The notes beneath the pieces are model-generated. The model was not told where the DNA came from. It made no database searches and was given only the letters and a program-made list of their open reading frames with translations. Position numbers and translations under genes: made by a program. A stretch of DNA of 64,000 nt from Allocoprobacillus sp002160865 (GTDB taxonomy: Bacteria > Bacillota_I > Bacilli_A > Erysipelotrichales > Coprobacillaceae): positions 2,480,001 through 2,544,000 of the forward strand of contig NZ_AP031415.1 in NCBI RefSeq assembly GCF_042850985.1. The letters are read 5' to 3'. Shown here one piece after another: positions 62,955-64,000 of this stretch. Every line of letters begins with the position of its first letter. The stretch's first letter is position 1.

Positions 62955-63490
62955 TTAACCAATATTTTCTATGTTTTCTATTCCTTCTAAATCACTTTCA
63001 ACTTCTCTAGATAATTGACTATAAACCATATTCCAATATGTTGATCCTACAACAATCATTTCATGATTCAAAAAGAAATGATTCATTGCATCTACTGCAT
63101 TTAAGCCTCCACCACGTCGAAGCGATACAATAGATGCACCTACTTTATATTTCATAGATAGATTCTCTTTATTCATATCTAAAACAACTGCTGCTCTTTC
63201 TAATAGAGCCTGCATAAATGAAGATATATTTGCCATATAAACTGGTAATCCTAATATCATTCCATCTGCTTCCATCATTTGATTAAATACATCATGAAAA
63301 TCATCTTGATAAACACAATTTTTTCTACTCTGACAAGCCCAAAATGCATGACAAGGATTGATTTTCTTATCATAGAGAATTATTAACTTGGTTTCTATTC
63401 CTTCTTTATTTAACTCTTCAAAAATATATTTCATTAATCCTGTTGTATGGCTATCTTTTTTGCACTTCCATTAATACCTAGAACTTTCAT
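62955..63490 (-). CDS. Flavodoxin-fold NAD(P)H reductase requiring a -1 frameshift
   Basis: An ATG at 63490 with GGGAGAGAG upstream opens MKVLGINGSAKK, the FMN-binding start of the NADPH-dependent FMN reductase family. The zero frame then reads IAIQQD and stops. A -1 shift at A AAA AAG (63455-63461) gives KKDSHTTGLMKYIFEE and joins the rest of the protein, which has CQSRKNCVYQDD, GLPVYMANISSFMQ and RRGGGLNAVD. The shifted product is 178 residues, normal for the family. Without the shift only an N-terminally truncated protein could be made. Confidence 0.8.
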
Positions 63491-63663
63491 ACTCTCTCCC
63501 TATCAAAATCTTTTATTTTAAATCTTCACCATTTGATTCACATACTTTTTTATACCAATAAAAACTATCTTTTTTATTCTTTTATAAGTTCCTTTACTTT
63601 TGTCATTAGCATCTACATTTTTGATTGATTGCTTTTTTAATAATTAATAAGGTATTGAAATTA

Positions 63664-64000
63664 TTATATTGAAATACATGGCTCAATATACTTTTGTATA
63701 AAATCTATGCGATCAAATATCGTTGGTTTAAAATATGATGTAACTGCTATAACTATATTTTCCGACGGATTTACATATATAACATTCCCGCTATTTCCTA
63801 TGGCCGCAAAAATATGTTTATTCTCATCTACAATCCACCATAGATACCCATAAGACATATTTCTAAATTCGTCTCCACATCTATAATTTGGTTTTATCAT
63901 TTCTTCAATCCATTTAGAAGATACAATTTGTTTTCCATTATGAAAGCCTTTATCTAAACAAAGCTGTCCGATTTTCGCCATATCTGTTGCAGAAAAACAC
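63664..64000 (-). CDS. Serine beta-lactamase-like hydrolase, C-terminal part (cut by window edge)
   Basis: The frame is open to the right edge and codes for the C-terminal part of a class C beta-lactamase-like serine hydrolase: SATDMAKIGQL, then YGYLWWIV, and the last motif GNSGN in the place of HxG/KTG. The N-terminal half with the SxxK serine lies outside the window. In this family such enzymes are often esterases or peptidases; the substrate cannot be told. Confidence 0.75.
   Translation of the reverse strand, partial: CFSATDMAKIGQLCLDKGFHNGKQIVSSKWIEEMIKPNYRCGDEFRNMSYGYLWWIVDENKHIFAAIGNSGNVIYVNPSENIVIAVTSYFKPTIFDRIDFIQKYIEPCISI

Overview
The window is low-GC, Gram-positive-type DNA. It has strong AGGAGG ribosome binding sites, T-box and TPP leaders, Bce-type and LevR-type systems, and an Rpn-type transposase plus an ISL3 element with a DUF6431 partner. 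I read this as a gut Firmicute of the Erysipelotrichia (Coprobacillus/Erysipelatoclostridium-like). That assignment is an inference from gene content and style, not from a marker gene. Nearly all genes lie on the minus strand, so most operons read right to left.

Layout: 1-6.0 kb holds two copies of an Rpn-family transposase sequence flanking a Bce-type peptide-sensing and detoxification module (response regulator, kinase, ABC ATPase, ABC permease). 6.0-13.2 kb is a complete arginine operon, argGHCJBF, behind a T-box leader with a clear promoter. 13.3-23.9 kb holds a DUF3592-like protein, an MFS exporter with its ArsR-type repressor and palindromic operators, a two-gene ABC exporter, an Lrp/aminotransferase/EIIB-like operon, a lactonase, and a flavin reductase-like/MATE pair behind an attenuator-like leader RNA. 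23.9-35.3 kb looks like one functional island: a mannose-family PTS (IIA-IIB-IIC-IID), a LevR-like regulator, an FrlB-like deglycase, a HAD phosphatase fused to a second SIS deglycase-like domain, and two MATE exporters. This best fits uptake and breakdown of Amadori compounds (fructoselysine/glucoselysine). 35.5-37.9 kb is a thiMED salvage operon under a TPP riboswitch. 37.9-41 kb holds a solitary ParB/Noc protein, a Cof phosphatase, a ferredoxin-type aldo-keto reductase and a small zinc-ribbon protein.

41.1-47.7 kb carries a zinc alcohol dehydrogenase with a divergent TetR regulator, then a DeoR regulator, a glycyl radical enzyme, its activase and a fructose-6-phosphate aldolase (a YbiW-YbiY-FsaA-like set). 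47.7-56.3 kb has a zinc-ribbon membrane protein, an AlbA_2/HATPase regulator preceded by a helically phased heptamer array, mnmG-rsmG, a CoA-binding protein and three poorly known envelope proteins. One of these is a membrane protein fused to a PstS-like binding domain. 56.3-58.75 kb is the ISL3-family element. 58.9-64 kb holds a CvrA-type antiporter, a GH4 glycosidase with nagB, a flavodoxin-fold reductase and the end of a serine beta-lactamase-like gene.

The observations I would chase first are these. Two genes (the Bce response regulator and the flavoprotein) each need a -1 frameshift at the heptamer A AAA AAG to give the normal family product. Eleven GTTATTT-like heptamers are spaced at about one helical turn. 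A leader RNA with mutually exclusive hairpins precedes the flavin reductase-like gene. The HAD-SIS fusion, the LevR-like protein that has lost its GAFTGA loop, and a recurring AGTG-N13-CACT-type motif all lie within the Amadori-type island.
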